From: Gammaproteobacteria bacterium | GTDB lineage: Bacteria; Pseudomonadota; Gammaproteobacteria; Pseudomonadales; IMCC2047 | NCBI GenBank assembly: GCA_021773395.1 | Contig: JAJFKB010000003.1 | Coordinates: 1-64,000, forward strand | Length of the DNA: 64,000 bases | Reading direction: 5' to 3' | Shown: one piece after another, positions 8,191-17,935 of the stretch | Numbering within the stretch: the stretch's first letter is position 1 | How the letters are laid out: every line of letters begins with the position of its first letter | Notes under the pieces: model-generated | What the model saw: the letters and a program-made list of their open reading frames with translations, nothing else | The model's database searches: none | Told to the model about the DNA's origin: nothing | Position numbers and translations under genes: made by a program

Positions 8191-11100
8191 TTACATGTTG
8201 CGCCGATACTGCCCGCCGACCTCAAACAAGATATCGGTAATCTGCCCTAGAGAACAATATCGCACCACTTCGACCAAAGCCTCAAACCCGTTCCCACCGG
8301 CCATTAATACCTGTTTAAGATCACCAATGGCGCGATCTGACTGATCCTGATTACGGGCCTGAAATTCCGCAAGCCTCCGTAACTGGCTTTGTTTTTCATC
8401 TTCGGTAGAGCGCGCCAGCTCAATGCTGACATTCTCTTGTTGGGATCTACCCAAAAACGTATTTACACCGACGATAGGTAAACTACCATCATGTTTTTTA
8501 TGCTCATAAAAGAGCGACTCTTCCTGAATTTTACCGCGCTGATAGCCGGTTTCCATAGCACCCAGCACTCCACCACGTTCGGAAATTCGCTCAAACTCCT
8601 TGAGCACGGCCTCTTCCACCAGGTCGGTCATTTCATCAAGAATAAAGGCGCCCTGGTTGGGATTCTCGTTCTTCGCCAAACCCCACTCTTTGTTGATGAT
8701 CAACTGAATGGCCATAGCCCGGCGCACTGATTCTTCAGTCGGTGTAGTGATCGCTTCGTCATAGGCATTGGTGTGCAGGCTGTTGCAGTTATCGTAAATC
8801 GCAATCAGCGCCTGGAGTGTGGTGCGAATATCATTAAAATCCATCTCCTGCGCGTGCAGCGAACGGCCCGAGGTCTGAATATGATATTTCAGCCGCTGAC
8901 TGCGACTGTTCGCGCCATACTTAAAGCGCATCGCGATGGCCCAGATTCTGCGTGCCACCCGGCCCATCACGGTGTATTCAGGGTCCATACCGTTGGAGAA
9001 GAAAAAGGACAGATTACCCGCAAAATCATCGATGTGCATACCACGCGCCAAGTAGGTTTCCACATAGGTAAAACCATTGGCCAGCGTCAGCGCCAGCTGC
9101 GTAATGGGGTTAGCGCCCGCCTCGGCTATATGGTAGCCGGAGATCGATACCGAATAGAAATTATTAACCTGATGATCAGTAAAATACTGCTGGATGTCAC
9201 CCATCATGCGCAGACTGAATTCGGTAGAAAAGATACAGGTGTTCTGGCCCTGATCTTCCTTCAAAATATCCGCCTGCACCGTACCCCTGACATTCTTCAG
9301 CGTCCAGGCCTTGATCTCCTCTTTTTCACCGGCATCCGGTTCGCGCTCATTCTCCCGCCTGAACTTCTCCAGTTGTTGATCAAGTGCAGTATTGATAAAC
9401 ATCGCCAAAATCGTCGGTGCCGGGCCATTGATGGTCATGGATACCGAGGTCTTGGGATCACAAAGATCAAAGCCATCATAGAGGACTTTCATATCATCCA
9501 AAGTGGCGATAGACACGCCGGCATTACCTACCTTACCGTATATATCCGGTCTTTCTGCCGGATCACAGCCATACAAAGTGACCGAATCAAATGCCGTAGA
9601 CAGCCGCTTTGCCTCCGAATGCTCGGAAAGTTTTTTGAAACGCCGATTGGTACGAAACGCATCACCCTCGCCAGCAAACATCCGGGCGGGATCCTCTCCC
9701 TCGCGCTTAAAAGGGAAAACTCCCGCCGTGTAGGGGAACCTGCCCGGCAGATTTTCCCGCAACAACCATTTCAACTGCTCACCATGATCTTCATAGTCCG
9801 GCACCGCCACGCGAGAGATAGACTGCCCCGACAGACTGGTATTTTTTAGCTGATAGGAGATCTCCCGACGACCAGTTTTATCGACATACTGCTCCCCGCG
9901 ATAGGCTGCTTTTGTTTCCGGCCAGCTCTCGAGCAGTTTCCTTGCGCGCGCATCCATCGCGTCTTCCCGCTTGGCAATTAGGGTTTGCAGCTCATCGCTG
10001 TCACCCCCGGTTTCCAACAGCATGCGTTGCGACGCTTTGAGTTGCTGCCGCTCCCTCGCCAGTTTGACCTGAGCATCGGCCAGTTTGTGATAATCACGCA
10101 CCGACTCCGCGATTTCTGCCAGATACCGCTGTCGATGCACCGGCACAATAGCGGATTTCTCGGTTGATGTTTTTACATTGGCCAGAGGCAACAGACCGGC
10201 AAAATCCTTCAGCCCTTTCTCCTTCAAAACAGGCAACAGGCCCTGATAGGCAGCGGTTACTCCGTCATCATTAAAATGTGCTGCAATTGTGCCATACACG
10301 GGCATATCTTCTGGACTCTGCGTAAAGGCTTCCCGATTTCTCTGCACCTGTTTGGCAACATCACGATAAGCATCTTCACTGCCTTTACGATCAAATTTGT
10401 TGATCACCACCAGATCAGCAAAATCCAGCATATCAATTTTTTCCAATTGACTTTGCGCGCCAAATTCCGGGGTCATCACGTACATGGAAGCGTCCACAAA
10501 AGGAACGATACCGGCATCCCCTTGCCCAATCCCAGGGGTTTCTACGACTACCAGGTCAAACCCGGCCAGTTTGATCGCATCAATCATCTGCAATAATGAC
10601 GCAGGCACCTCGCCACCTGCAGATCGTGTACCGATTGAGCGCATAAACAGATTCGGATGGTAGATCGAGTTCATGCGAATACGGTCACCGAGCAATGCTC
10701 CGCCGGTTTTTCGACGAGTGGGGTCGATCGCTAGAATAGCAATCTTAATTTGATCTGCACTATCCAGTCTGAAGCGCCGAATCAGCTCATCTGTCAGGGA
10801 TGATTTCCCCGCTCCACCAGTCCCGGTGACGCCCAACACCGGAACAGAGCACTGTGATGCTTTCTCGCTGAGGGTGTTAATGTCTGCTTCATCCAACTCT
10901 CCCCGTTCAATCGCGGTAATCAAACGCGCCAGATAGCTGGTATCCGTTGCGTTCAGCTGCTCTGGAATAAGCTCATTGATGGCACCGGCCCTTAGTTCGC
11001 ACTGCTGAAGCATGTCATCGATCATCCCCTGCAGCCCAAGCTGCTGCCCATCCTGCGGGGAATAGATACTGGCTACCCCATAATCTTTAAGCTCCTTGAT

Positions 11101-11430
11101 CTCATCGGGAACAATAACGCCTCCGCCACCACCAAACACTCTGATGTGTTCAGCACCCGCCTCACGCAGCAGGTCGATCATATATTTGAAGTATTCGACA
11201 TGACCGCCCTGGTAGGAACTGATCGCAATTCCCTGCACATCCTCCTGCAAAGCCGAAGTTACCACCTCGGCAACCGACCGGTTGTGTCCCAAATGAATCA
11301 CTTCCGTGCCCGAAGACTGTAATATCCGGCGCATAATATTAATAGACGCATCATGACCATCAAACAGACTCGCCGCTGTGACAAATCGAAGGGGGATGGC
11401 TGTTTTATTAACTTTATCGGATGCACTCAT
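8191..11430 (-). CDS. icmF: fused isobutyryl-CoA mutase IcmF
   Basis: A 1079-residue fusion that carries the B12 domain, a G-protein chaperone and the mutase in one chain. The B12-binding domain (about 13-145) has D24-G-H26, SSYQGGH (71-77) and a glycine-rich loop (100-104). The MeaB/ArgK-like GTPase follows, with Walker [10 protein letters not shown] (about 203-211) and NKFD. The mutase barrel starts around 560. The segment [12 protein letters not shown] carries Phe where methylmalonyl-CoA mutase has Tyr, consistent with isobutyryl/n-butyryl-CoA interconversion. Known IcmFs also act weakly on pivalyl-CoA. It is the first gene of a four-gene operon and is divergent from a FadR-family regulator. 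The domain order and length match characterised IcmF. Confidence 0.95.
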   Translation of the reverse strand: MSASDKVNKTAIPLRFVTAASLFDGHDASINIMRRILQSSGTEVIHLGHNRSVAEVVTSALQEDVQGIAISSYQGGHVEYFKYMIDLLREAGAEHIRVFGGGGGVIVPDEIKELKDYGVASIYSPQDGQQLGLQGMIDDMLQQCELRAGAINELIPEQLNATDTSYLARLITAIERGELDEADINTLSEKASQCSVPVLGVTGTGGAGKSSLTDELIRRFRLDSADQIKIAILAIDPTRRKTGGALLGDRIRMNSIYHPNLFMRSIGTRSAGGEVPASLLQMIDAIKLAGFDLVVVETPGIGQGDAGIVPFVDASMYVMTPEFGAQSQLEKIDMLDFADLVVINKFDRKGSEDAYRDVAKQVQRNREAFTQSPEDMPVYGTIAAHFNDDGVTAAYQGLLPVLKEKGLKDFAGLLPLANVKTSTEKSAIVPVHRQRYLAEIAESVRDYHKLADAQVKLARERQQLKASQRMLLETGGDSDELQTLIAKREDAMDARARKLLESWPETKAAYRGEQYVDKTGRREISYQLKNTSLSGQSISRVAVPDYEDHGEQLKWLLRENLPGRFPYTAGVFPFKREGEDPARMFAGEGDAFRTNRRFKKLSEHSEAKRLSTAFDSVTLYGCDPAERPDIYGKVGNAGVSIATLDDMKVLYDGFDLCDPKTSVSMTINGPAPTILAMFINTALDQQLEKFRRENEREPDAGEKEEIKAWTLKNVRGTVQADILKEDQGQNTCIFSTEFSLRMMGDIQQYFTDHQVNNFYSVSISGYHIAEAGANPITQLALTLANGFTYVETYLARGMHIDDFAGNLSFFFSNGMDPEYTVMGRVARRIWAIAMRFKYGANSRSQRLKYHIQTSGRSLHAQEMDFNDIRTTLQALIAIYDNCNSLHTNAYDEAITTPTEESVRRAMAIQLIINKEWGLAKNENPNQGAFILDEMTDLVEEAVLKEFERISERGGVLGAMETGYQRGKIQEESLFYEHKKHDGSLPIVGVNTFLGRSQQENVSIELARSTEDEKQSQLRRLAEFQARNQDQSDRAIGDLKQVLMAGGNGFEALVEVVRYCSLGQITDILFEVGGQYRRNM

Positions 11431-11434
11431 CTTG

Positions 11435-11461
11435 CTTACCCTGCTTATCCTGCTTATCCTG
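11435..11461 (-). repeat. three tandem 9-bp repeats in the icmF leader
   Basis: On the icmF coding strand, CAGGATAAG occurs twice and CAGGGTAAG once, head to tail, ending 4 bases before the ATG at 11430. Each copy carries an AGGA/AGGG ribosome-binding-like core. Copy-number change here could tune translation, but that is speculative. Confidence 0.6.
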
Positions 11462-11578
11462 CCTTTTATACGCTCTGCATTTATCCGCTTAGGCGCGCCT
11501 TCTCAACACTGATTTATACGCCTCATCCAATAAAAAATAGACAAGAGAAGCATAATTGTCAATAAAAACAGATATTGG

Positions 11579-11597
11579 CATATTGTCCGACAATATG
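11579..11597. promoter_or_regulatory. FadR/GntR-type operator in the icmF-regulator intergenic region
   Basis: CATATTGTCCGACAATATG is a perfect inverted repeat of 9-bp arms around one base, extended by ATTGg/tCAAT on either side. Its centre TTGTCCGACAA (11583-11593) fits the FadR-subfamily consensus TNGTNNNACNA. It lies between icmF (minus strand) and the FCD regulator (plus strand). A partial half-site CATAATTGTCAAT is present at about 11551-11563. Confidence 0.75.
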
Positions 11598-11669
11598 TCA
11601 ATCCGATAATATTCCAATTCTTTTTAGTATCGATTATGATGCTGTTATTAACTACCCAAAGGGATCTCT

Positions 11670-12422
11670 ATGTCCGGCAAGCTCAGTAACGGAAAATTCC
11701 AAAAACTTGCGCGTGCTCCAGCCTACCAAGTGGTTAGTCAGCAGATCCGAGACGCCATCGTAAGTGGCGAACTCAAAACCGGTGAGTTGCTACCCACTGA
11801 AATGGACCTTGCGCAGCAATTTGGTGTAACCCGCACCACCGTTCGAGAGGCAATCCGCCTGCTGGAGTACGGCGGACTGATTGGCCGCGCTGACCGAAAG
11901 CGTCTGGTGGTTTGTCTGCCCACAAAAGAATCAGCCAGCAAATCACTGAGCACCGCAATGCTGATGCACGACGTAACCTTCCGGGAACTATGGGAAATCG
12001 CCATGGGGCTTGAACCACTTGCTGCCGGGCTGGCCTGCAAAGCCCTCTCTACCGATCTGAAGGCCAGGATGGCGGACAATCTGCATCGCACACTGGAGGC
12101 AAAATCCGATACCCGCGAGCTACTGGAAGTAGAGATCGAATTCCATAATCTGATTGCCGAAGCCGCCAACAACAGCGCGTTACTCATGGCGCGCGAACCA
12201 CTCAATCAACTTTTTTACCCCGCTTTTAAAGCCGTTATCGACCGACTGCACCCCGGAGGTCGTATTATTGACTGCCACACTCGCCTGTTCGATGCCATCT
12301 GTACCGGGGACAAAGAGATTGCGGAAGAGTGGATGCGCAAACATATGGTGGATTTCGAGCGCGGCATCAAAATGGCCGGGCTCGATTTTAATGGGCCGAT
12401 TAATCATAACGACTTACATTAG
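11670..12422 (+). CDS. FadR-family (GntR/FCD) transcriptional regulator
   Basis: A 250-residue regulator with an N-terminal winged helix-turn-helix (about 18-82, with GELLPTEMDLAQQFGVTRTTVREAI) and an all-helical FCD ligand domain. The metal/ligand-binding pattern is visible as E/D and His residues (EIEFHNLI about 150-157, IDCHTRLFDAI about 210, WMRKHM about 231). Such proteins usually repress a divergent metabolic operon and are released by an acyl-CoA or organic acid. The palindromic operator 73 bases upstream of its start, shared with icmF, supports control of both itself and the icmF operon. Confidence 0.9.
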   Translation: MSGKLSNGKFQKLARAPAYQVVSQQIRDAIVSGELKTGELLPTEMDLAQQFGVTRTTVREAIRLLEYGGLIGRADRKRLVVCLPTKESASKSLSTAMLMHDVTFRELWEIAMGLEPLAAGLACKALSTDLKARMADNLHRTLEAKSDTRELLEVEIEFHNLIAEAANNSALLMAREPLNQLFYPAFKAVIDRLHPGGRIIDCHTRLFDAICTGDKEIAEEWMRKHMVDFERGIKMAGLDFNGPINHNDLH

Positions 12423-12450
12423 CATCCGTTTATATCCACCCGGGCAGGTT

Positions 12451-14868
12451 TCAACCGGTATTGAGTAACGAAATTTGCGCACTCTCTTTCGCGAGAAGGG
12501 AGCTAACGGTTCTTTCTTCATTGACGGCGCCGTAGAGCGTGTTTCTCTGCCAAGGCGTTTTCCCAGAATCGATTATCAATTTTTCCATGCGCATCGGATC
12601 GAACTCCTGACCATGCTCTGCACCGGCAGCTCGTGTAATTGATTCATCCATCAGCGTCCCTCCCAGATCGTTAACACCAGCATTGAGGCAATCCCTCACG
12701 CCCGCCGGCCCTAACTTAACCCAGGATGCCTGAATATTTTTGATATCCGGGTAGAGCACCAGTCGCGAAACGGCATGCATAAGCAACACTTCACGATAGG
12801 TCGGGCCTTTTCGCGAATGCCCTCTCAGATAAAGTGGGGACTCGTCGGCAACAAAAGGTAATGGAACAAATTCAGAAAATCCCTGGTATTTTCTTTGTAG
12901 ATGCTTAATCCGTAGCAAATGTCTTGCCCAGTTAACAGGGTGATCGATATGACCAAACATAATGGTCGCTGTTGTTTTGATTCCAAGGCGATGCGCCTCC
13001 TGAATGATGCTTAACCACTGTTCGGTATCAATTTTGTCAGGGCAAAGCTTTTCTCTGATCTCATCATCTAAAATCTCAGCTGCAGTACCCGGTAATGTAG
13101 ACAATCCGGCATCGCGTAGTCGAATCAGAAATTGCTCAACAGAAAGCCCCAAAGTACGAGCCCCCTGCCACACTTCCAGCGGAGAAAACGCGTGAATATG
13201 CATATCAGGAGCAGCCTCTTTAACTAATTGGCATATTTCCAGATATTTGTCGCCGGTATAATCGGGATGAATCCCGCCCTGCATACAAACTTCAACCGCT
13301 CCCCTCTTCCATGCATCTGCCACCCTCGCTTTGATCTCGTCCCGGCCTAGATCATAAGGCCGCCCCCTCAGATTCTCGCTCAATTTCCCCTTCGAAAATG
13401 CACAAAAACGACACTTAAAATAGCAGATGTTGGTGTAGTTGATATTACGATTTACAATATAGCTAACCTTATCTCCATGCAAAGAATGGCACAATTGATC
13501 TGCAACCTCACATATCAGGGCAACTTCTTCACCGCGTGCGGCAAACAACGAGATAATTTCCTGCTCCGAGAGCGACCCTCCATCGCAGGCCTTAGTCAAT
13601 TTGGCTTGCAGCCTGGCATTTTCTGTTAGTCGTGATGATCTTAAGCCAGTCCGCGGCTTCAGCTTCTCAGGTGTCTCACCCCCTCTTCCCGTTTGCCAAC
13701 TGTCTGTACGTGGAAACCCTTCCGCATCTGTCATACGCCTGACTGAAGTCGCTATTGCATTATCCAGCCAATACTCCGGAGCAGAAGCAAAGCGCGGGTA
13801 GATGGTCAAACGCTCCACCAATTGCTTGGCTGCCAGACCCGTCTCACTTTCCAGAATATCAAGACTCGGCCAGGGGGCCTCCGGATTCACATAGTCCGGG
13901 GTCACAGGCGAGACTCCACCCCAGTCATTCAGGCCCGCGGCAACCAATCGCCCAGTCGCCCCGGCATTCAGGTTAGGTGGCGCCTGTATACTCATCTCTT
14001 GCCCAAATGTCAGACGCGCCAAGGCTACCGTCCACAACAGCTCATTAAGATCCGGTTCGGGCGATTTAGCCATCAAGGTAGCGGGTTTAGCGCGAAAATT
14101 CTGCACGATGATTTCCTGCAGGTGTCCATATTGATGATGCAATCTGCGCAGCGCAATCATTGACTCGATACGTTCCAGGCGGGTCTCACCAATGCCTATC
14201 AAAATTCCCGATGTGAAGGGAACACGGAACTTACCCGCCAACTCAATAGCCGCCAACCTTCTTTCAGGCTCTTTGTCGGGGGAACCGTAATGCGGCATAC
14301 CCTTTTCGCAAAGCCGTTGCGAGGCGGATTCAAGCATGATACCCATTGATGCTGAATAGCGACGCAACAGGGCAATTTCCTCCGAATTCATGCAACCGGC
14401 ATTAATATGCGGCAGCAATCCCGTTTCCTGCCAAACCCTATCCGCCACATGTGCTACATATTCCAAGGTTGATTGAAAGCCCATGCATTGCAGGGCCTCT
14501 CGAGCAACCCGGTATCTGAGCTCGGGCTTTTCACCCAAAGTGAACAGCGCTTCTTTACAGCCAGATTGTGCGCCCTGCCGGGCAATTTCCAGCGCTTCAT
14601 CAACACTCAGAAAAGGTTTTCCAAGTTTGCTGGGGCTCTTGGCGAAGGTGCAGTAATGGCACACATCTCTACAAAGTTGCGTGAGTGGAATGAACACCTT
14701 GCGCGAGTAGCTGATAAGATTGCCAAAGCCACTATCTCTGACGGCAGCAGCCGCTTCCATCAGCGGATCAAGCTCATTACAAAAAGCCAGAGAACGCAAC
14801 TCATCTTCACCCAAACACCGTCCAGTTAGTGCTTTAGTGGTTATTCCAGCCATATCCTTCCTATCCAT
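12451..14868 (-). CDS. fbiC: 7,8-didemethyl-8-hydroxy-5-deazariboflavin (FO) synthase, CofG-CofH fusion
   Basis: An 805-residue bifunctional radical-SAM enzyme that makes FO, the deazaflavin core of coenzyme F420, from 5-amino-6-ribitylaminouracil and tyrosine. The CofG half (about 1-390) has C66-x3-C70-x2-C73 (LCRDVCHYC), and the CofH half (about 430-800) has C482-x3-C486-x2-C489 (ICYFKCRFC). Both [4Fe-4S] sites are intact. The fused form is typical of actinobacteria, and separate cofG/cofH of archaea and cyanobacteria. No cofC, cofD or cofE homologue is visible in the window. FO might therefore go to F420 made elsewhere in the genome or serve as the antenna of a DNA photolyase. ATG 14868 and ATG 14853 are both possible starts. 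Confidence 0.95.
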   Translation of the reverse strand: MDRKDMAGITTKALTGRCLGEDELRSLAFCNELDPLMEAAAAVRDSGFGNLISYSRKVFIPLTQLCRDVCHYCTFAKSPSKLGKPFLSVDEALEIARQGAQSGCKEALFTLGEKPELRYRVAREALQCMGFQSTLEYVAHVADRVWQETGLLPHINAGCMNSEEIALLRRYSASMGIMLESASQRLCEKGMPHYGSPDKEPERRLAAIELAGKFRVPFTSGILIGIGETRLERIESMIALRRLHHQYGHLQEIIVQNFRAKPATLMAKSPEPDLNELLWTVALARLTFGQEMSIQAPPNLNAGATGRLVAAGLNDWGGVSPVTPDYVNPEAPWPSLDILESETGLAAKQLVERLTIYPRFASAPEYWLDNAIATSVRRMTDAEGFPRTDSWQTGRGGETPEKLKPRTGLRSSRLTENARLQAKLTKACDGGSLSEQEIISLFAARGEEVALICEVADQLCHSLHGDKVSYIVNRNINYTNICYFKCRFCAFSKGKLSENLRGRPYDLGRDEIKARVADAWKRGAVEVCMQGGIHPDYTGDKYLEICQLVKEAAPDMHIHAFSPLEVWQGARTLGLSVEQFLIRLRDAGLSTLPGTAAEILDDEIREKLCPDKIDTEQWLSIIQEAHRLGIKTTATIMFGHIDHPVNWARHLLRIKHLQRKYQGFSEFVPLPFVADESPLYLRGHSRKGPTYREVLLMHAVSRLVLYPDIKNIQASWVKLGPAGVRDCLNAGVNDLGGTLMDESITRAAGAEHGQEFDPMRMEKLIIDSGKTPWQRNTLYGAVNEERTVSSLLAKESAQISLLNTG

Positions 14869-15226
14869 ATCTTACATCTCTCAACGATCGATTTATGTCT
14901 GAAATTCTTATTGCCACATGACAATTGAGGTTACCGTTAATCTGTATCAACACTCAGGCCGACACTTCAGCAGCGAATTGGACCCGCATGGAATCCTTTT
15001 TTGCCCGCGGCGACATCCCGGAAGGCCGAGACTACTTTCACCCGATCGCCTTGCCACCGTTGCGCTCGCGCTCCGACAAAACCCTCAGATGGCAATTGGA
15101 CCGCACCAGGATCACCGGTACCCCCAAAAATTGCACACAGTGCTCTTTTTCCTTCACCGCCTGTCTTCGTTGCCATTCTTACCCAATCCTCGCCCGCTCA
15201 AAGAATTTCCACCTTATCTTGTTAAA
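14869..15226. other. 358 bases without a recognisable gene
   Basis: Both strands carry short open frames. The best on the minus strand, 14967-15176, begins MATKTGGEGKR and contains FGGTGDPG, but I recognise no family, ribosome-binding site or conserved context. It may be decayed coding DNA between fbiC and the phosphotransferase gene. Confidence 0.4.
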
Positions 15227-16282
15227 TCACACTGACTGTCGCTCGCCTATCCCCTTTGCTTTTTCGCTGGCCAGAGGGTCGCGACGCAGATGGCGACTCT
15301 TCGCTTTCAAGAAGTGGCCAAGCTGGGCGTTTGTACGCATCAGCTGTTTGCGCGCGAACGCATCATCAAACCCAAACCGCCAGGCTTCCAGACAAAGCTG
15401 CACAGCTCCCCTGCCCTCATAGACCATTGTGCGAAACGCCGCTGACGGATCGTCAGATAAAGCGCCATATCGATGCCAGAAACTGGCCGGTATATCCAGG
15501 AAGGAGAAGATCCATTCTGCTGCCGGTTCACCCCAAAACGCTCGCTCGGCATCCAGTACGCCACTGATCTCAACTTGCCCATCCCTGAGCTGTACCAGGA
15601 TGTTTTTAGGCCACAAATCACCATGCACCAAGGTTGGTGTTGTCAGGTCATCAAGATAACAACGCCCAATCGTCGCTTTTTCAAGGAGTTCTTTTGCCCC
15701 CTCACAATTAATCCTGTATTTCTCCAGATCCTTCACCATGCCAGCGATCCATTCGATTATTGCATCACCCCAATATTGATGCTGCATTCTGGGCTGTGGA
15801 AACCCGAACTGATCATTTTCCAGCTGATGAATACGCTTAACAATTGACGCCAGCTCCCACCAAAGCTGTTCATTTTGCTCACCTGTTAGCTCATGCTGCA
15901 TTAAACTCCACAGCTCACCCGGAACAACATTTTGGAAAACATAATCACGATCAATCAGTTTACGGCTAAAATCAGTGACCAAATTAACCGGAAATTTTTC
16001 AGACAAACTGTTTAACCGCTGCTGTACCGAATGTTCTCTCTTCAGCAAACCAACTTCATGCTGAAACAACAACGCATTAATAGGCGGAGCAACGCGTAGA
16101 ATAACGGAGGGCCTGCAATCAAAATCCAGGCGATAGCTGGTATTAAATTTGCCAGTGTCGAACTGTTCGACATATATTGGCAAACTTGAAAAGTGTGCTT
16201 CACACAACACGCTGATTTGGTGCGCTGCGAGGGGCAACTGGAAGGCGCTAGTATCGCGCTTTACCTCCACATATTTCACCAT
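15227..16282 (-). CDS. APH/choline-kinase-like phosphotransferase
   Basis: A 351-residue protein of the aminoglycoside phosphotransferase / kinase-like superfamily. The catalytic loop LVHGDLWPKNILV (about 220-232, H-G-D-x-x-x-x-N) and the metal-binding GVLDAERAFWGEP are intact, and an N-terminal nucleotide-binding lobe is suggested by ILRVAPP. Relatives phosphorylate small hydroxyl compounds, or serve in acyl-CoA dehydrogenase fusions (ACAD10-like). It lies upstream of fbiC on the same strand but 358 bases away, so co-transcription is uncertain. The substrate cannot be inferred. Confidence 0.8.
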   Translation of the reverse strand: MVKYVEVKRDTSAFQLPLAAHQISVLCEAHFSSLPIYVEQFDTGKFNTSYRLDFDCRPSVILRVAPPINALLFQHEVGLLKREHSVQQRLNSLSEKFPVNLVTDFSRKLIDRDYVFQNVVPGELWSLMQHELTGEQNEQLWWELASIVKRIHQLENDQFGFPQPRMQHQYWGDAIIEWIAGMVKDLEKYRINCEGAKELLEKATIGRCYLDDLTTPTLVHGDLWPKNILVQLRDGQVEISGVLDAERAFWGEPAAEWIFSFLDIPASFWHRYGALSDDPSAAFRTMVYEGRGAVQLCLEAWRFGFDDAFARKQLMRTNAQLGHFLKAKSRHLRRDPLASEKAKGIGERQSV

Positions 16283-16443
16283 CGTCTATTCCCCCTGACC
16301 CTATGGGCCCCGCCAAAACAAGAAACAGCCGTAGATTTAAGCGGGCCTTACTGGATATATTCTCATTCATCTCGGCAATGCCGGTTTACGAAAACCATGG
16401 TATGAATCGATATCACCGGAGTACATGGCAGGAAGAAGCAACT

Positions 16444-16492
16444 CGTGTGCAGAAAAAATCACTCCCCTGCACAGTGACATTTTCTGCACACG
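16444..16492. repeat. inverted repeat / hairpin upstream of the nitroreductase
   Basis: CGTGTGCAGAAAA (16444-16456) and TTTTCTGCACACG (16480-16492) are exact complements separated by 23 bases. The arms extend outward with one or two mismatches to about 20 bp. There is no T run, so it is not a typical terminator. It lies about 210 bases upstream of the nitroreductase start and could be an operator or a small element end. The rest of the 16283-16699 gap shows no gene. Confidence 0.55.
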
Positions 16493-16699
16493 AATTGTTG
16501 GAATCGGCCATTTACCGATTTTGTGGCTATCGCTATGCTCCCTACTATGCGCTATCTACTGGCGTTATCGGCTTTTAAGCGCTCCGTTCAGTATTGCTCG
16601 ATGTAAAATCATTGCAATCTGATTCATGAGGGGAACGGAACGATAGATCAGGTTTCAAAAGCTAGTCATCAGGGCAAAGACTGAATAGGAGAGAAAATA

Positions 16700-17473
16700 A
16701 TGAATTTCGAGCAGGTTATCGGCAACAGGCGATCCACCCGTTTTTTTGATCCGGACCGTCCGGTCGAACGGGAAAAAATACAAAAAATTCTCGAAGCAAT
16801 GCGCCTGTCATCCTGTGCGATGAACGCACATTGGCTAAGAGCCGTCGTGGTATATCGCGACGAACTGGATGATGAGTTGTTTGAGCGGTTAAAAGTTCCG
16901 GTGACCGGCGTGCTGATGGAGCTTGCACCGGTCCATATCTATTGTTTCGCGGATCCAACCATCGTTCCAAAAGACAAGGGTAACCGCGTCAAAGAGTTGA
17001 TCGATGTCCATGCCTGCAACCCGAGCCACGGCTGGACCTATAAGTTTGTGGAGGAGCATGCCTGGCCGGCAGTACTCAAGCCCCTCTCTGAAAGTCCAAC
17101 TTATCCCGCTATGATGGCCTGGGACGATGGCGGAGCCGCTATGCAGGGCTTGCTAATGGCGATTAATCAAGGCCTGGGTGCCTGCTATTCGGTGATGGTC
17201 GAAGATGTCGCCAAAGAAGCTTTTGGCGTCCCGGACGAATGGCTACCGCACTATGTAATGAATATCGGATACTCGCTGGAAGATCCGGGTCAGCGGCCAA
17301 GGCCGCCTTTCGATAGCCTTTATTACGAACGCCATGTAGACACGCCCTTTGAACGTGATGAGAAAGTGGTTAAAGAACTTGAGGAAGCGGGTATGTTGCA
17401 GGATCCAGAACCAAAGCCAGGGCGCAAAGAAGAGGTGCGCAGGCTCTGTCAACAACTGGGCCTGGTAGAGTAG
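16700..17473 (+). CDS. nitroreductase-family oxidoreductase
   Basis: A 257-residue FMN enzyme of the nitroreductase superfamily. The N-terminal FMN-phosphate motif RRSTRFFD (about 10-17) is followed by a helix with SSCAMNAH, where most relatives have S-x-x-N-x-Q-P. The central dimer segment DDGGAAMQGLLMAINQGLG and the late FMN-contact GYSLEDP also fit. Members reduce nitro groups, quinones or C=C bonds with NAD(P)H. A good Shine-Dalgarno (AGGAGAG) precedes the ATG. It is followed after 4 bases by a small unknown gene, so the two form an operon ending at a strong terminator. Confidence 0.85.
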   Translation: MNFEQVIGNRRSTRFFDPDRPVEREKIQKILEAMRLSSCAMNAHWLRAVVVYRDELDDELFERLKVPVTGVLMELAPVHIYCFADPTIVPKDKGNRVKELIDVHACNPSHGWTYKFVEEHAWPAVLKPLSESPTYPAMMAWDDGGAAMQGLLMAINQGLGACYSVMVEDVAKEAFGVPDEWLPHYVMNIGYSLEDPGQRPRPPFDSLYYERHVDTPFERDEKVVKELEEAGMLQDPEPKPGRKEEVRRLCQQLGLVE

Positions 17474-17477
17474 TCTT

Positions 17478-17819
17478 ATGTCGATTTCCAATCCAATTGA
17501 ATCCTACGAAACGGTACAGATCTGGGCGAAGGGTTTAACAGAACAGTGGGGTGGCAACCCCCTCGCTGAAGACCCGGGAAAGCTTGAAACGTTGAAATCT
17601 TTTTGCGCATTTATGGACAAAGATCCAGATGAATTATACGCGTTCTGTTTCCTGCGCAAACGTGATACAGGTGAACGTTTCGCCAGTAAAAAACGTCGCG
17701 AGGAGTTAACTGAAAAGGTATTCCAGTTCGTGAATCAGTCGGGCTTCAGTGGTGTTGAAAAACGTCGCCTGCGCAGTAGTGTTTATTCGTTCTTTACCCA
17801 TAATGGCGTGCTGGTATAG
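17478..17819 (+). CDS. small unknown protein in an operon with the nitroreductase
   Basis: A 113-residue soluble, charged protein that I do not recognise. The centre is rich in Lys/Arg/Asp (KRDTGERFASKKRREEL), with the hydrophobic-helical segments SFCAFMDKDPDELYAFCF and VFQFVNQSGFSG. Secondary structure is probably all-helical. The fold faintly recalls the SAM-like N-terminal domain of tyrosine recombinases, but there is no catalytic domain. It starts 4 bases after the nitroreductase stop and is closed by the terminator at 17857, so it is very likely real. Confidence 0.7.
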   Translation: MSISNPIESYETVQIWAKGLTEQWGGNPLAEDPGKLETLKSFCAFMDKDPDELYAFCFLRKRDTGERFASKKRREELTEKVFQFVNQSGFSGVEKRRLRSSVYSFFTHNGVLV

Positions 17820-17856
17820 TTTTTTACTCCCTCCGATTATCAGCATTTCCATAAAA

Positions 17857-17884
17857 AAGGCTACTGCCATATGGCAGTAGCCTT
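17857..17884. terminator. strong bidirectional rho-independent terminator
   Basis: A perfect 28-base palindrome, with arms AAGGCTACTGCCAT and ATGGCAGTAGCCTT, is preceded by an A run and followed by ACTTTTT. It separates the convergent nitroreductase operon (plus) and CoA-ligase gene (minus) and can act in both directions. Confidence 0.9.
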
Positions 17885-17935
17885 ACTTTTTAAATTCCTT
17901 AAATGTCCTTTAAAGAAGCCAGTTTACTGGCCCAA

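Noticed and set aside
8773..9849. Long open frame (358 codons) on the plus strand
   Set aside because: It lies entirely antisense to icmF, whose product is unmistakable, and shows no domain pattern or ribosome-binding site. It is a codon-bias shadow.
14918..15422. Two overlapping plus-strand frames (105 and 165 codons)
   Set aside because: They cross the 3' end of the phosphotransferase gene in antisense, have no Shine-Dalgarno and show no known domain.
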